From contig CAMLIY010000201.1 of NCBI GenBank assembly GCA_946480125.1, positions 1 to 5,669 of the forward strand: a stretch of DNA of 5,669 nucleotides, read 5' to 3'. The stretch comes from an uncultured Asticcacaulis sp. (GTDB taxonomy: Bacteria > Pseudomonadota > Alphaproteobacteria > Caulobacterales > Caulobacteraceae). The notes below the pieces were generated by a model that was not told where the DNA came from, searched no databases, and was given only the letters and a program-made list of their open reading frames with translations. Numbering within the stretch: position 1 is the stretch's first letter; every line of letters starts with the position of its first letter. Positions 5,058-5,669 of this stretch are shown one piece after another. Made by a program: the position numbers and the translations under genes.

Positions 5058-5669
5058 TTATTTGCCCTTTAGCTGTGATTTGGAAAGATAAGCGGCCCAG
5101 AGATCAGGACGCCGTTCCTTCGTGGTTGCCTCTCGCATGGACTGTCGCCATTTGGCAGCCTTTTTATGGTCGCCATTTAACAACACTTCGGGGATGTCGA
5201 GGCCCTCGAACGTCCGCGGTCTTGTGAACTGCGGCTGCTCCAGGAGTCCATCCTCAAAGCTTTCATTATCGAGACTGGCCATAGCGCCGAGAACCCCCGG
5301 AATAAGTCGCACCACCGCCTCGATCGTCACCATCGCCGCCGCTTCTCCGCCCGCAAGGACGGCATCGCCAACGCTGATTTCTTCGAACCCGCGGCTGTCA
5401 AGCACCCGCTGATCCACCCCTTCGAACCGGCCGCACAGGACAATCAGTCCTGGGCGGATAGCCCATTCCTTGACCTTCGCTTGTGTCAGGGGCCTGCCAC
5501 GCGCGCTCATATAGACGAGAGGGCGATCATTAAGCTCCATCGAATCAAGAGCTTGTGCGATCACATCCGCCTTGAGGACCTGACCGGGGCCACCGCCCGC
5601 GGGGGTATCGTCAAGAAAGCCGCGCTTATCGCTTGAAAAGTTGCGAATGTCCAGTGTTTCCAAGGCCCA
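5058..5669 (-). CDS. trmD: tRNA (guanine-37-N1)-methyltransferase TrmD (5' end beyond the window)
   Basis: A total of 203 codons are visible, missing roughly the first 20-40 residues. TrmD is a SPOUT-class trefoil-knot enzyme that uses S-adenosylmethionine to make m1G37 on tRNAs, preventing +1 frameshifts. Numbered from the first visible residue, motifs are TPAGGGPGQVL (22-32), the SAM-binding knot elements CGRFEGVD (79-86) and SVGDAVLAGGEAAAMV (99-114), RLIPGVLG (121-128), LLEQPQFTRPRTFEGL and LNGDHKKAAKWR, then RRPDLW near the C-terminus. The frame stays open to the window edge with W-A before the apparent TTG, and family alignment shows this is internal sequence, not a start. The residue aligning with catalytic Asp169 of E. 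coli appears to be Glu here (visible residue 136). It lies 42 bases upstream of rplS, in the usual order. Confidence 0.95.
   Translation of the reverse strand, partial: WALETLDIRNFSSDKRGFLDDTPAGGGPGQVLKADVIAQALDSMELNDRPLVYMSARGRPLTQAKVKEWAIRPGLIVLCGRFEGVDQRVLDSRGFEEISVGDAVLAGGEAAAMVTIEAVVRLIPGVLGAMASLDNESFEDGLLEQPQFTRPRTFEGLDIPEVLLNGDHKKAAKWRQSMREATTKERRPDLWAAYLSKSQLKGK

Overview
The window reads as ordinary chromosome from an alphaproteobacterium, most likely in or near Caulobacterales. That placement is inferred from GC-rich codon use, the amgK-murU pair linked to tsaE, and an L19 with an extended C-terminus. No mobile element, CRISPR array, prophage gene, tRNA or rRNA is visible.

Left part (1-3222, all minus strand). 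A tightly packed gene run is transcribed right to left. It holds a PlsC-type acyltransferase, tsaE (the ATPase of tRNA t6A synthesis), amgK (anomeric MurNAc/GlcNAc kinase) and murU (MurNAc-1-phosphate uridylyltransferase). Successive genes overlap by 8, 4 and 4 bases, so translation is probably coupled. After an 84-base gap, the first 27 codons of another minus-strand gene, probably a membrane protein, run off the left edge. AmgK and MurU together turn recycled MurNAc into UDP-MurNAc, bypassing de novo (fosfomycin-sensitive) synthesis.

Middle (3223-3645). This divergent, mostly non-coding stretch of about 420 bases separates the minus-strand operon from a plus-strand gene. Its most notable content is a near-consensus Pho box at 3278-3295, two 7-base repeats with an 11-base period. 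It overlaps a possible sigma70-type promoter for the operon.

Right part. A plus-strand gene (3646-4515) encodes an unrecognised membrane-anchored protein with a thioredoxin-like CTPC motif. It converges on rplS (ribosomal protein L19), and a hairpin terminator lies between the two. rplS follows trmD (tRNA m1G37 methyltransferase), the usual tail of the rpsP-rimM-trmD-rplS operon. trmD is cut by the right edge, and a perfect 14-base palindrome sits in the trmD-rplS gap.

I did not find a clearly new biological system. The best leads are the Pho box at the head of an acyltransferase/cell-wall-recycling operon and the CTPC/CSC protein of unknown role.
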